Shown: positions 1 to 11,524, numbered from the stretch's first letter. The stretch is 64,000 nucleotides of DNA from Ilex aquifolium (GCA_951799425.1 OX637399.1:11772501-11836500); one strand, 5' to 3'. Numbers and translations: made by a program. The notes: generated by a model from the letters alone, not told the origin.

Positions 1-1720
1 TTCCGGAGAGGGGACAGAAGTACACAGTGTACTGTGATGCTTCTAAGGACGGACATGGATGGGTATTAATGTAGTCCGCGAAAATGGTGGCTTATGGTTC
101 TGGACAACTAAAGAACCACAAGCAAAATTATCTTATACGTGACATGGAGTTGGCGGCCATTATCTTGCCTTGAAAGCTTGGCGCCACTACGTATATGGTG
201 AGAAGTTTGAGGCGTTATCAGACCACAAAAGTCTGAGATATATCTTTACACAACGGGACCTCAACATGAGGCAATGCAGGTGGATGAAATATTTGGAGGG
301 TTACGACTTCACTTTGCATTATCATCCTGGTAAGGCAAATGTGGTAACTAATGCACTTAGCCGGAAGTCACAGGAAGTTGTGGCTAGCGTGGCTCACCGA
401 GAGTGGCGGATGTTTGAGATTGTGGGACAGTTCGGGCTGTATTATCGGGGTCAGACTCAGAGTATTTTAGGGAGCTTGGTGACTATGCCTTCCCTACTGA
501 GCAGAGTGATCGATTCCCACGGACAGGACCCAGATTTGTTATCTATCAGGGACCGGGTACGTCTAGGTGGCACGAAGATGTACCATAATCTTCATCACCA
601 GTGTTATAGGAGTAGAATAAAGAGACACGTTGAAAACCTTGTCAGTAGATGTCTCACATGTCGACAGGTGAAGGCTGGGCACTAGAGACTAACAGAGCTG
701 CTCTAGCCCTTGGAGGTGGCTGAGTGGAAGTGGGAGCATGTCACAATGGGTTTTGTGACCCACTTGTCACGGACATCGCGGGGACATGATGCGGTGTGGG
801 TGAGAGTGGACCGGCTTACTAAGTCGGCACGCCTTTTGACAGTGCGGATGACCTTCACACTGGAGGAATTCTGCAGGTTGTATACACGGGAGATTAATCT
901 GGTTACATGGGGTGCCGATGGATCGAGATCCCTGGTTTACGGCTCACTTTTGGAAGATTTTCCAGCAAGCTATGGGGGCACGGCTTATGATGGGCACTGC
1001 CGTTCATCTCTAGACGGACGATCAGTCGGAGAGGACCATCCAGATTTTTGAGGACATGCAGCGGGCATGCGTCCTAGACCTCAAGGGTATTTGGGAGGAG
1101 TATCTACCCTTAGCGGATTTCGCTCATAACAACAGTTATCAGGCAAGCATACAGATGACACCTTACGAGGCTCTTTATGGGAGGTCTTGTTGTTCTCCGG
1201 TTTGTTGGACGGAGGTGCGAGAGAGACCCTTTACGGGTTCAGGTTTGATTAGAGACACCTCGGAGAAGGTGGACTTGTTACGGAAGCATCTTCTCATGGC
1301 ACCAAGCCTGCGGAAGAGTTATGTCAATAGACGGCGACAACCTCTGGAGTTTGAAGTCGGTGATCACGTTTTCTTGAAGGTGATGCCTAAGAGAGGAATG
1401 ATCCAGTTGGTAAGCGGGGGAAAGCTAACGCCGAATTATGTCGGGCCCTTCAAAGTAATCGAGAGGGTGGGTACAATGGCTTACAGGTGGGCGTTACCGC
1501 CAAATTTATCGGGTGTGCACGCAGTATTCCATGTCTCGATCCTTCGGAAGTATACTCCAGATCCGACACATGTGATGAATTGGAGAGGATTGATTGTTGA
1601 TACGGATGGGACCTGTGAGGAGGGTCCGGTATGTATCATGGATAGCCGGGAACGGGTTTTGCGGGGCAAGACCGTGAGGCTGGTGAAGGTGCGGTGGCAG
1701 CATCGAGGTGGAGGGTGATG
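1..1720 (+). pseudogene. T1: Tekay/Del-type pol remnant (RNase H, integrase, chromodomain)
   Basis: This is the 3' part of a chromovirus polyprotein; its 5' part lies left of the window. The start encodes RNase H (YCDAS at about 35-50, then the [12 protein letters not shown] stretch near 310-345). An integrase zinc-binding remnant follows (CLTCRQ near 650-668), then a degraded integrase core and a C-terminal region with the GDHVFLKV and SGVHAVFHVS motifs typical of Tekay/Del. The frame is broken by a stop after RNase H (near 77), a stop at about 682-684, and a frameshift near 900 that destroys the stretch of the second catalytic Asp. Compared with the T2 copy, about 40 residues are missing between RNase H and the zinc-binding domain. 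The end of the chromodomain is also lost near 1715. The lineage assignment is firm. The protein cannot be active. Confidence 0.88.
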
Positions 1721-1895
1721 GTTTTGAAAGAACGTCATTCCGACATGGAAGCGTGAGAACATCGCAAGTACTAGCTATTCGTTATTATTCTAGGATGGAA
1801 ATGCAATTTTTACCAACTTCAAGTATACTATTACTTGTTACATATGCATACGGTTAAGTGTGTAGGTGTGTGTGAATTTCGGGGACGAAATTTTT

Positions 1896-1910
1896 TTAAG
1901 GGGGGAAGAA
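1896..1910 (+). other. T1 polypurine tract
   Basis: A purine-rich run (TTAAGGGGGGAAGAA) sits directly before the TGTGAAACCC start of the LTR, where plus-strand DNA synthesis is primed in LTR elements. T2 has a matching tract on the other strand. Confidence 0.8.
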
Positions 1911-2302
1911 TGTGAAACCCCGGAAAAAAATTTAAACTTTGACGAACAAGGGCAATAGGTGGATTGCCACTTCGGTACTAGTTGAAAAACTGAATTTTTC
2001 TAGATCTCGGATGACGAAACGGATTTCACCGTTGGATTCGTCTCGCGAAATCTAGTTACCACGTCAAATTTTGTTGAATTTCGAGATAGTCGGATTTTTC
2101 GCGTTTTACGAGACGAACTGGCCCCGGGTGACCCTGTACACGAAATTTTTTATAAAATTTCCAAGTTTGGGGAAATATTAGAGACAAGTTGAAATAAAAA
2201 TAATTCGAACTTGAACCGGAGCGAAATTTAGTCGTTTCGGGATTAAAACAAACCCGAAATTAAATAGGACGTGTGGCCAATTGTGGGCCAAGCATTCTAA
2301 AA

Positions 2303-2310
2303 TATAAATA
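2303..2310 (+). promoter_or_regulatory. TATA box of T1 LTR
   Basis: TATAAATA lies about 390 bp inside the LTR, a normal place for the U3/R boundary, and is followed by a GGGGCC stretch. Transcription would start roughly 30 bp downstream. Confidence 0.6.
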
Positions 2311-4369
2311 GGGGCCTAAAGTCTGAAAAATCAGACTTCTCCTTCACCATTTCAGCCGGTTTCAGCCGAGAGAAAAGAAGAGAGGGAAAGTGAAATAAAA
2401 CTCAACTTCTCTCTACGATCTACTCCGTTCTAGAGCTCAAATCAACTCGAGCCAAGAACAAGAGTTGTTCTACGCGTCGAGGGGTACGCGTGGGTACTAG
2501 AAACGACGGTTTTCACCGAACGTTGGAGGGTCGAAAATTTGGAAGTGAAGGATTCAAGCTTGCTTTGAGTTCTAGGAGCTTCCCACGGCGATTCTACACG
2601 CTACAAGAGGTAAGGTTTTCTTCCTACTTAGGTTTATTTCCAACCTAGGAAGGTTATATGGAATGGGTAGGTGTATATATATATGTATCACTTGCCTATT
2701 GTGGTTATTTGGGTGAAATGGGTATTGAGAATGGGTAGCATGATTAAATCACATTCTCTAGTTTAATGTACCACTAATGCATTTCATGTGTGGGAAATGG
2801 GTACCAAATGTGCTAAGCAAGGTTGGTATGAAATGGGTATATAAATTTACTTGATGGGTAAATTTAATAAAAAGTTAAAGGAACTTGAAGTGTGGAAAAT
2901 TGATATGGGAAATTGGGTAAAGTAAATTCCTAAATGAAATGGACATTTAGGAATGGTTGTTGATAATTTCTTGAGAAATTATGACATATGAGGTTATGTT
3001 ATGGGTAGAATGAATTCTATCTTGGTATAATTGTGTAGAAATCAATTAATATGATTTCTTGAGCTTTATGATGAATTTGAGTATATTATGTGATTACATG
3101 ATCTTGGATGCCTTGTAGGTGTTGAGTAAATGCTTTGATGGAAATGTGAAGTATGTTTTGCATGAACTATGTATAACATGCTTAGATATTGTGATTAAGG
3201 AAAATGTTGATATACACGTGTTTACGAGGTGTTGACAAAGTGTGAATTATGGTATTTATATGCATATGCGTATGATATGAAGTACCATGGATATGTGGAA
3301 TTATTGTTGAGTTGTTCATATGGCATTCATACATATTGAACATGTGGAGAAGATGCAAGGGTACATTACATTGCATTCTCATGGGTACATCACATTCATG
3401 GTTATAAGACATGAGTGTGTGTGGGTGAGTTGACATCGCATTCATGGGTCATAGGCATGAGTGTGGGTGTGTGCATGTGTTGTGGATCAAACACCAAATC
3501 TTGGTGGTTGGTATGTGAACTCGGGAAAGTCGGGATCGAAGATCCGACTGAGTTGCACGGTTGCATTGCATAAGGAAAACTTGTGTCGGGTAAAGCAAGT
3601 AGGGCTAGACACTCCCTCGGGTGAAAAACCCGGAACCACTGGTTCATACACTCCTACGGTGCAAGTCCAAAAAGTGTAGATAGGCCCACGGAGCCGGCGG
3701 TGCGATTCCAAAATCCGTTGCCCAGGAAGACACAAGATTTTGTTGTATAAAAACACCCATTCAATGGGTAGCCTCAAACAATGATTGAGTTTTTATAAAG
3801 ACATAACTTTTAATTCAAACGATCATTGGGAGGGTTTTTTCGTCAATAGACGGGTTCATACACATTGGCTTTTGCATTGTGTTGTGTGAGTCGGGGAAGA
3901 CTCGGGATAAGGTGCGTGAGTGAGTTCCATCTCATATCATGGCATGGCATAGCATGGTGCATTCTAACATAGTAGTGTATACTCTTGTTGGATTGGTTGA
4001 TGTTTGTTGATTGTTGCATGTGCGCATTTCATATGCACTTAGGTTGGGGAGTAGCCTCTGTAGGAGGATATCCTATTGAGCGTGGCTCACCCTTCGTGGG
4101 ACAACATTTTTCAGGTGTGGGATATGCATGGGTGGAAGACCCTCATACGGGCTTCAAGGACGAAGAAAGCCGGATGTGGCTTTGTTTTGAATTTTTGTAA
4201 AACTTTTAAGGAAATTTGATATTGATGTGTAAATATATGTATTGGGTTGTAATAGAACTTGTACAAACAATGTTTTATGTTAGAAACTTCTTTGTATAAG
4301 TTTTGGATGATTTTGAAGTGGTTTGAAATGGATTGGAAGTGAAAAACAAAGGAAAAAGGCAAAAGTGGC

Positions 4370-4465
4370 AGAACCGTACCGGTATGCGTACCGGTACGGC
4401 GACAGACAGAAGGTAGAGCGTACCGGTACGCAGAGGTCCAGTGGGCATAGCGTACCGGTACGCCC
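4370..4465 (+). repeat. Palindrome cluster GTACCGGTAC in T1 LTR
   Basis: Four close copies of TACCGGTA lie within 95 bp. Two are extended to the perfect 14-bp palindrome GCGTACCGGTACGC (4418-4431 and 4450-4463). The same core appears in LTRs of unrelated families elsewhere in the window. Confidence 0.85.
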
Positions 4466-4755
4466 TCCAAAATTTTCAGAAATTTTAATTTTTTTCTTTT
4501 TCTTGCCAAACCGTTGGGCTATTGTTTCCTCCCTTCTAATGTTATAAATGGACTATAATGGAGTATAAATCATGGTACATTGAATATTGGTTGAACCCAA
4601 TGAATAATCGATTCCGGTTAACAATTGTGAGTTAAGATCCCGGTTAAGGGGATACTACTACCGTGGTGTTAGGTTGAGTGACATCCACGGGTATTTCCGC
4701 GGGTTGACGGGTGGTCAACGGTTAATAAAGGATCCCCGGAAATTGGGGCGTCACA

Positions 4756-5033
4756 GTTGGTCTCCCCAATATCATGTTATAAGCTGAAGGGCAATCCATT
4801 ACTACAAAATCCACTGTTTGCGTCTGTTGGTAGGGAGATTCCCCTAGAGTGACAAGAATTAGAATTTCTCGGACTGGATAGACCCTTTATTCGGAGAAAC
4901 CAACTAGAGGGGCTTTGAAAGGGTAGATCTTTGACTTCCCTATGCCCAATAGATTGAAGGCATGAATGAAGAAGATATCTACCGAGTTACCACTGTCTAC
5001 TATAACTCTTCGAACTGTATGATTGGAAGCCAC
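4756..5033 (-). pseudogene. B: aspartic protease fragment (Tat-like)
   Basis: Read on the minus strand, this encodes a retropepsin core: VDSGNSVDIFF (catalytic D-S-G) near 4985-5005, a middle part with a premature stop, and AYNMILGRP at the left end. The order matches the protease of element F (DNGSSADIIF ... AYNILLGRP). T1 interrupts it on the left and A on the right. The upstream part of the same protease continues at 25928-25998. The protein belongs to the Tat-like Gag-Pol of B and would cut the polyprotein during particle maturation. It is a fragment and cannot be functional. Confidence 0.82.
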
Positions 5034-6862
5034 TGACGAGCGCATAATATTGTATATTTAACAGCCTCATTACATGCATCTTGACTCAACTTTGCATTTA
5101 ATTACTTAGAATTAGTCGAATTTGTGAATAATGTGAAAATTTTGATGTTGCAGATAATCATAGGGTAAATGATGGCTTTTGGAACCCTGCAACTAAATGT
5201 GGATGAGTGGTGAAAAGATGAACACATTACATGAGGATTTGGAAGCTTAAAAGTGAAAGAAATTAAGGAGGTAGCCGTATCATAGGTGCCGGTACCTAAG
5301 CCTACTGGAATATTGGTACTGGCACCCGCACTATTTGGTAGCAATACCCTGGTATTTTGATTTTTGACCATGATCCACTTTGAATCTGAAAAAATGAAAA
5401 ACATTAAATTTGTAGATATGGATGTTCTCTATCTTGTGTCAATATTTCAGCTCAATTGGATGGTGGGATCAAAAGTTATGATAAATTTATGAAAGTTGAA
5501 AATGACCTACCGGTAGAAGACCCTACTAGACATGAGCTACTGGTAGAAGCCTTACAAGCTACCGGTAGAAGATGCCCAAAAAAGCCCAGATCCTTCTCCA
5601 AACGACCCCACCAACTACGGGGGCCCACCTTTTGTCACATAATCTATGCTCTGATATTTCTAACACTCCATGATGATCTCCTATCCCTTATTTTCATATT
5701 TTAAGCATGAGGGAGTGGGTGGCTAGTGTAGAGAGAGGGAGTGGCTAGAAAAGCATGGGAGGACCATGTTTTGACTGATTTTGCTTGCTTTTGTGGACAA
5801 TCTCTCTTCAATCACTCCAAGTCAGCCATTCATGCCAAGAGAGAGGGGGATGGATGAAAATAAAGATCTCTAACACACATTTTCAGATATCAATCTTTTT
5901 GAAAGAGATGGAGGCTACCTAAGCTTAGGAGTACTGTAGAGAGAGAAAGTTAGGGTTCTTGCTTTTCCTTCACCATTTTCACTCTTGTAAGCTTCAATCT
6001 TCATTTAACCTTTCTTTCTAACAGATTAATCTTGTTTATTTCAAGTTCTATTGGGTTTAGCTAGGGTTTACTAGTTCTATTGCTTGTATTTGAGTATTTT
6101 CCCTTTAAGCTTTACATTTTGTGTATGAATGCTATTTCTTTTGTAGTTTAAACTTCTCTTTACATTAATTCAAGTTCATGTTTGATTTTATTACCATATT
6201 TTTCTGTTTCATGTTTGTTCTTGTCTTTACCATGCATAGCTAAACCTTTAGTTTTCTAATCCAAGAGGGATTTCCTCTTGGGTATATGAAATCGACTCTC
6301 TTTCATACTTCCTCGTAGTGTAAAGTGTTTGGTTTGACTAGGTTGAGTGCGGACGTAGCTGTGGATTTTTGATACACCGTAGACTTGTCACAGGGTGTGC
6401 TTTTTCTCAACACAACTACATTAATCACTCACTTCCTACGAATCAATCAAACACCGAGACACCATTGGTTGAATAAAATGAGTCAATTTGGCATACTCAT
6501 TAGAATGAGCTCTATGGATTAGCCAACCCTCTTTTTACATGCATATTTCTCAAAACACAAATCACCAAACTTCATATCACAATATTTTTCATTTTTCCCT
6601 TTCACAAATCACTTTCGAAAACACGTGACTTTTCCTTCCCGGAGGAGACGACCTTGGAATACTCATTCCAAGTAAAACACGCATTGCGAGTCTCTCTACG
6701 CTTGGGAAGCACTTTTGCACTCACACACATTTTTGTTCATCCACACACGATTTTCCCCATTTTTCGCATTGAACTCGAGGGAGAGTGACACTCACCAGCC
6801 TCTATAAGCCATATATACACATAATTCGGGGTCGAGTTGGAAGTTAAGGAAAACCATCAAGC
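5034..6862 (+). repeat. A 5' LTR
   Basis: The LTR is 1829 bp, from TGACGAGCGC to CCATCAAGCA. It is uninterrupted and therefore preserves the empty site corresponding to the T2 insertion in the 3' LTR: around 5333 the sequence runs straight through. It has CTACCGGTAG palindromes at 5507-5516 and 5559-5568 and a stem-loop at 6640-6672. Confidence 0.86.
6640..6672 (+). other. Stem-loop in A 5' LTR (3' part)
   Basis: The block GGAGGAGACGAC is followed by CTTGGAAT, loop ACTC, ATTCCAAG, an 8-bp perfect stem. Equivalents with changed but still paired stems occur in S, E and G. Confidence 0.7.
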
Positions 6863-6867
6863 ATTTT

Positions 6868-6885
6868 TTGCACCATTGCCGGGAA
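6868..6885 (+). other. A primer-binding site (degenerate, tRNA-Asp type)
   Basis: TGCACCATTGCCGGGAA, a few bases after the LTR end, matches the Athila-type site TGGCGCCGTTGCCGGGGA apart from a few substitutions, two of them in the TGGCGCC part. Element E keeps the intact form. Confidence 0.65.
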
Positions 6886-7007
6886 AGGCTAAGTGTCAAG
6901 TTTCGAAGGTGATTTGGGACGAGATAGGTAAGTCTCGTGATTTTCATCACGGGCCAAGGTATGTCGTCTCAATTGTAAATAGTTTGTTGTAGTTTGTGTT
7001 TTATGCA

Positions 7008-7850
7008 ATGTTTCCTAATTTTTATGAAAATGTGTTAAATGCCCCAAATTTCGAAAATGTGTGCGAGATTTGTGATGAGTATGAGCACATCACTAGTGAA
7101 TGCGCATTAAATTATACGGTTCAAGACTTTGAATGTGAATGATCAATTTCAATATTGGCCCCCAAAAATTTTATCCTGACCAATATGTTGCAAAGAGTTA
7201 TCCGAGTTATGATTGGGAGAACGAACCTTATAATTTTTCATCCGGTCTCACATCACTAAATGAATTTTGCCACTATCCAACATATGAGGACTCAACCAAC
7301 CAAGAATTGGAAAATACCCTTTGCGAGTTTATGAAATACCAAATGGAAGTCAATGCCCAAGAAGCTCAATTTTTTTCTAAAATTAGAGATGACTTTATTG
7401 CATTGACTAATGTCATAATTGTTATGTGTGAAGAACAACATCTTGAGCATAGTCAATGTATTGAGGATGATCATTTTTATGGAATGCAAATTGATGTTGA
7501 ATCTCCCAACACTTTTGATTACGAAAAATTTAATGAAGTTATTATCTCACATGAGACTAATAAACCCAAGGTCAATTTGCCATCAAAGAGTGGTGTTGAG
7601 GTTCACAATGTCCAACTTGGGGAGGGCATTGAAATGGAGTTAAGTGTAGAAATTTATAAAGAGAAATTATATACTCCATTGTTGGAATTGCATAAACTTG
7701 TGTGCACCTTTGTTTGGTTGAGAATTTTTAATCATTATCTTTTGTTTTGTTGGATAGATTGGTTAGAAAAGACATTTATACAACAAAAAAAATTATAAAA
7801 TTAAAAAAATCAATGGGCGCAAGCTCATATCCGAATTGAAGCCGGATTGA
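7008..7850 (+). pseudogene. A: short ORF with zinc knuckle (gag-like remnant)
   Basis: An ATG at 7008 opens a frame with a CX2CX4HX4C zinc knuckle (CEICDEYEHITSEC, residues 19-32), as in retroviral nucleocapsid. After a TGA at 7140 and a frame change, a 219-codon frame (7139-7798) continues. A one-base slip in an A-run near 7790 hides the end, which in E reads SELKPD. The long frame contains WENEPYNFS, an acidic stretch and a hydrophobic segment near its C terminus (LFCWIDWL). Element E has a clear homologue on the minus strand (51537-52360). I know no exact family; a C-terminal gag piece kept by a non-autonomous Athila relative is the likeliest reading. The particle-forming gag part and pol are absent. 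Confidence 0.6.
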
Positions 7851-8543
7851 CATGAGTCATGTTTATTTTGTTTTGATTTACATAGTAGTTAGATTTCTTT
7901 TATTGTTATATTTGTAGTTTCATATTTTTTTAGTGTAGATTTTAGCATGAAGTTGTTTACCTCTTCCTAATTTGGACTCAATTCATTTTGAGCATCATCG
8001 TAACAAATCTTATTCAATATCATGTTCGAGTCTAAGTTGGGGTTTGTAAAAAAGTTTTTGTGTTTCATTTTTCCTTTAATGTTTATATCACAAAAAAAAA
8101 AAGAGAAAAAGGGGGGGGGGGGGTATCTTATTTCCCATGTTACTTTCATTTTTCTCATTGCATGATTTCATGTGCATTGAGGACAATATATGATTCAAGT
8201 TGGGGGGTGAGGTGCACCATTTACATGTTTCACCACTTTTTGTATAGAATAGTTGAAAATGTGAAATTTTTATTAAAAAAAATTTGAAATTTTTGAAATT
8301 TTTTGTGAAAAATATAAAATATTGAACTATATTCCCCTTTCCTAATTACTATGGGATCTGTGATAGCTTGATCTTCACTTTGAACTTTGAATACATGAGT
8401 ACACCATAAAAGTTTATCTTATGCCTGAGTATCACATACGTGTTTTCTTTCAAACTCAACCATAGTGCACCTTGAATGTGTAATTTCAGCAATTTACTAA
8501 TTGGATCAACATTTTAGAGCTTGACATACATAGTGGGGATGAG
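7851..8543 (+). other. A 3' non-coding region, first part
   Basis: No convincing gene. It holds a run of 13 G (8111-8123) and a polypurine-like AAGTTGGGGGGTG (about 8198-8210) followed by GAGGTGCACCA. The same order is found in E on the minus strand (51050 down to 50700). The internal AAGTTGGGG copy could be a second priming tract, but no LTR follows it. Confidence 0.6.
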
Positions 8544-8792
8544 TGATTAGCACAAAATATTGCATTTTTCAAGTGCTTTTGTATCCCTTTTGTGCTAGCT
8601 TGTGTGGTTAATATGAGTGGATATGCATCGTTTGCGCTATTTATAGAATTTCGGTATGTTTGCAGATAAAAGGTGATAAATGATGCTTGCTAAGCTTTCT
8701 CATGGTGTTTAAGATGAATAAGGATGAAGGGATGGCTTGATGATAGCTTAGGAGGTGAAGAAACCAAGAAATCAGCAAAACAAGGGAAAACC

Positions 8793-8902
8793 TATCGGTA
8801 GGCCATACCGGTAGGTTTTAGCTACTGGACCTGCACCTACCGATAGGTTGAGCCCATTGGAGTGAAACCTACCGGTAGGTTTCCATCGACCTACCGGTAG
8901 GT
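8793..8902 (+). repeat. Palindrome cluster CTACCGGTAG in S
   Basis: Five TACCGGTA-like sites lie in 110 bp, including the perfect 18-bp palindrome AAACCTACCGGTAGGTTT (8865-8882) and ACCTACCGGTAGGT (8889-8902). Confidence 0.88.
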
Positions 8903-9973
8903 TTTACTGAAAAGTGCCAGATTCTGCATGTCAATCTCTACAACCTTGGGGGTCCCACCAAGCACACTCCTACTTGTCCCTGACACTCCTTACACACTGA
9001 ACATCCCTTCCTCAACCTACATTGGACTTTTGGAGCTTTGGGCATTAATGAGGAGTGAGGAGAGAGAAGATGCTGGGTGTGCAGGCAAAGCCTGCACTTG
9101 CCTGCACCAAGCCATCCCTGCCAGCCCCTATGGATGGAGATCACATCACCCAGCCAGGGGACACTCCATGGACGTTTTTGGAAGCTCAAGACTCTATTAT
9201 TCAGCATTATTCCAGGGAGATTGTAATATAGAGAGAGAGAGTCTAAGGAAGAAGATGAACAGTGCTAGAGAGAGCAGTTAATATTTTTGCATTTTCTTCC
9301 ATACATTGTCTTGTAATACCTTGTAAAGATCTTCAAAGCTTTGTTTTAAGTCTTGAATGCCATTTATTGCATGTTGCTTTCAAGTTTAGTTCTTCATTCA
9401 AGCTTTCACCATTAATGCATTCAAGTTCCTCATTTTCTTAGTTTGAATTGGGTATTAAATGAATTCTCTCTTAATTTATGTTTTCTTGCATTAACCTAGC
9501 TAGAATTTTCATTCCTTTAGAATGCCCTCCAATACATTATTGTGTTTTTTATTAAGTATGAGTAGCTAAGTCTTTAAGTTGGCTAATCCAAGGGAGACCT
9601 CCTCTTGGGTATGCCATTTCAACTCATCTTCTTTCCTCCCCTCGGTGTACGATAGTTCGGTTTGATTGGGTTGAGTGTGGACATGGTTGTGAGTCTTTGA
9701 TAGCCCATAGACTTGTCACGGGTTATGCTTGGATCCTCACTTCCACCTTGTCCCTCGCTTCCCATGAATCAATCGTCCATTTATGCACCATTGGAGGAAG
9801 GTTTCGAGTTGACTTGGCATTCCCATTGGAGTGAACCTTTTGGATTAGCCAACATTTGTTTCCCATTTCATTTTCATCAAAATACAAATCAAAAACCAAA
9901 CTTCAACAACAAAAGATTTTTACACTTTCCCCCTGTTTACTAAAAATCACCTTCAACATGATTCATCTCCTTC

Positions 9974-10005
9974 CCTGAGGAGACGACCTTGGAGTACTCT
10001 CCAAG
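9974..10005 (+). other. Stem-loop in S LTR
   Basis: CTGAGGAGACGAC is followed by CTTGGAG, loop TACT, CTCCAAG. Compared with A, both sides of one base pair have changed (A-T to G-C), so pairing is kept. Confidence 0.7.
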
Positions 10006-10218
10006 TAAAACACGACACACAAAAGTCTTCTTGCACTTGAGAAACATTTTTGTACACACACACACACACTTCACATTACATTCCATTCCACCATTCCGTT
10101 GCCCTTTCTTTTGACATCATTCCAAGGGAGAGTGACACTCCCTATCCCGATAAGCCATACAAACATTGAGGGATGATGTTCGGAGGTTAGGATATACTAC
10201 AACGGAAACAATCAAGCA

Positions 10219-11524
10219 ATGAGGTAAGTACCAATGTGAGCTTCAATGCCAATCTTTGTTGGAGAGAACTTACATTTACTCAAAGGAACAATTTTCAAAT
10301 TCAAGATCCGTTCAATAATCTCATTATGCTTGATTTGGTTGCATATGGATAGTTGATTGACTTTGTCTTAAAATGCAAATATGCCTCCCCATGATTATCT
10401 AGAGATGATCTTAGGTCATTTTTGAATTGCATTGAGCCTTACCCTTGTCTTGTGAAAAATTTATCCCTAGTGCCGTGATTGAGCCTTAATTGAAAATTCA
10501 TTTTCATACCACATGTTTTTACCAAGCCAGTGCAAAATGATTACAATTACCACACCTTGGTTTTGTTGAGACTGACTATGATTAATCATGAGGAAAGGGA
10601 AATGTGGTGAGAAAACCCAAAAAATGGATGAATGGCATTGAATGAAAAAGAAGAGAGAAAGCTAAGAAAAAGGAGAAAAGGGGGATTGAAAAAGAAATGA
10701 AAAAAAGAAAAGAAAAGAAAATTGTTGAGGAAAGAAAAAAAAGAGAGACATAAAGTGACATGTGCAAAGCTGAAAATTCCATAAAAAGGAGATTTTTGAT
10801 AATAAAAGTCATGCTTTCGGAATAACCCTTTTTGTCTCCTTCTACCTATTAACCTAATGCCTCATTAATGATCCAAAGAAAACATGGTGAGAGCACACTT
10901 TAAATGAAAAGAAAAGTTGGTTTTGCTATCTATTGCCCTAACATTCCATTCACGAGATTATGTCAAGGTTGTTTCAATTGTTATGCATGCACGCCATTTT
11001 TTTTTATTATAAACTGTACAAGATTCTATCTCACATATACACATGGAGAGCATGCCAGGATAATCATAGATTTATTCATTTTTGAGAGAAACCCTTGGTG
11101 AGAATTGTATCAAAGCAGAATTTGGATAGCTAAATGAATGTGGATCTTGTTGAGTAAAAGCTTAAATCACATATTTATTTCACACACACACGAGTTTTGA
11201 AAGGAAATTACAGGTGGATACTCTAGAATAACATTTAAGGCTATTATGTGATTCATGTGTGATTAGTTCGGGTGCATTGGACAAAACTGTTTTTGACACC
11301 CCAGAGCTAGTTAGGATAAGCGAATATGTTTCAAATGTTGGATATGAGGAAAAGAATTTTGTAGGTACCCTCACTGGAAACCTTCATGAGAAAACTCGTC
11401 CACTAGGTATCACCTAGGAGATTAAAGGTTTGTTGCATGTGCTAAATGCAATAGCGGAATTAGTATAGGTTTATTTTTGTTTGCCTAATTTTTATGTTTA
11501 GTTTGCTACAGACTAGCAAAGCTT
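10219..11524 (+). other. A 3' non-coding region, second part
   Basis: No gene seen. The order of landmarks is shared with C (48180-49350) and E (minus, 55678-54332): GATGATCTTAGGTCATTTTT (10405-10424), an ATTGAGCCT segment, a purine-rich block (10610-10750), and conserved stem-loops before the polypurine tract. Confidence 0.75.
11379..11456 (+). other. Conserved double stem-loop before A polypurine tract
   Basis: The segment contains ACTCGTCCA, then CTAGG-TATCA-CCTAG, then TTGCAT-GTGCTAA-ATGCAA. Both inverted repeats are perfect and recur in C and E. Confidence 0.75.

Larger units (their letters stand above)
1911..4755 (+). mobile_element. T1 3' LTR (Tekay-like)
   Basis: The LTR runs from TGTGAAACCC to GGGGCGTCACA and so has TG...CA ends in a TGTGA/TCACA inverted pair, as in T2. 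At 2.85 kb it is long, as expected for Tekay/Del. It follows the polypurine tract and ends where minus-strand protease coding sequence of element B begins, so T1 was inserted into B. The five bases after it are GTTGG; the partner duplication would lie outside the window. It carries a TATA box at 2303 and a palindrome cluster at 4370-4465. Nothing in it reads as a gene. Confidence 0.88.
8544..10218 (+). mobile_element. S: solo LTR, Athila-like, TSD ATGAG
   Basis: A 1675-bp LTR from TGATTAGCAC to AATCAAGCA is flanked by a perfect duplication ATGAG (8539-8543 and 10219-10223). In the related element E the flanking sequences are joined directly (GGAGATGAGTAAGTACC on the minus strand), confirming the insertion point. 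S has no internal region and so arose by LTR-LTR recombination. It resembles the LTRs of A and E. Confidence 0.92.

Noticed and set aside
4111-4509. 132-codon minus-strand ORF in the T1 LTR
   Set aside because: Spans the palindrome cluster in a non-coding LTR; no domain and no partner copy.
8198-8210. AAGTTGGGGGGTG as the start of an LTR at 8211
   Set aside because: The following sequence does not match any LTR start here, and E has the same tract in the middle of its internal region.
10582-10812. Hydrophobic minus-strand ORF
   Set aside because: Same reason: complement of the A purine-rich block.
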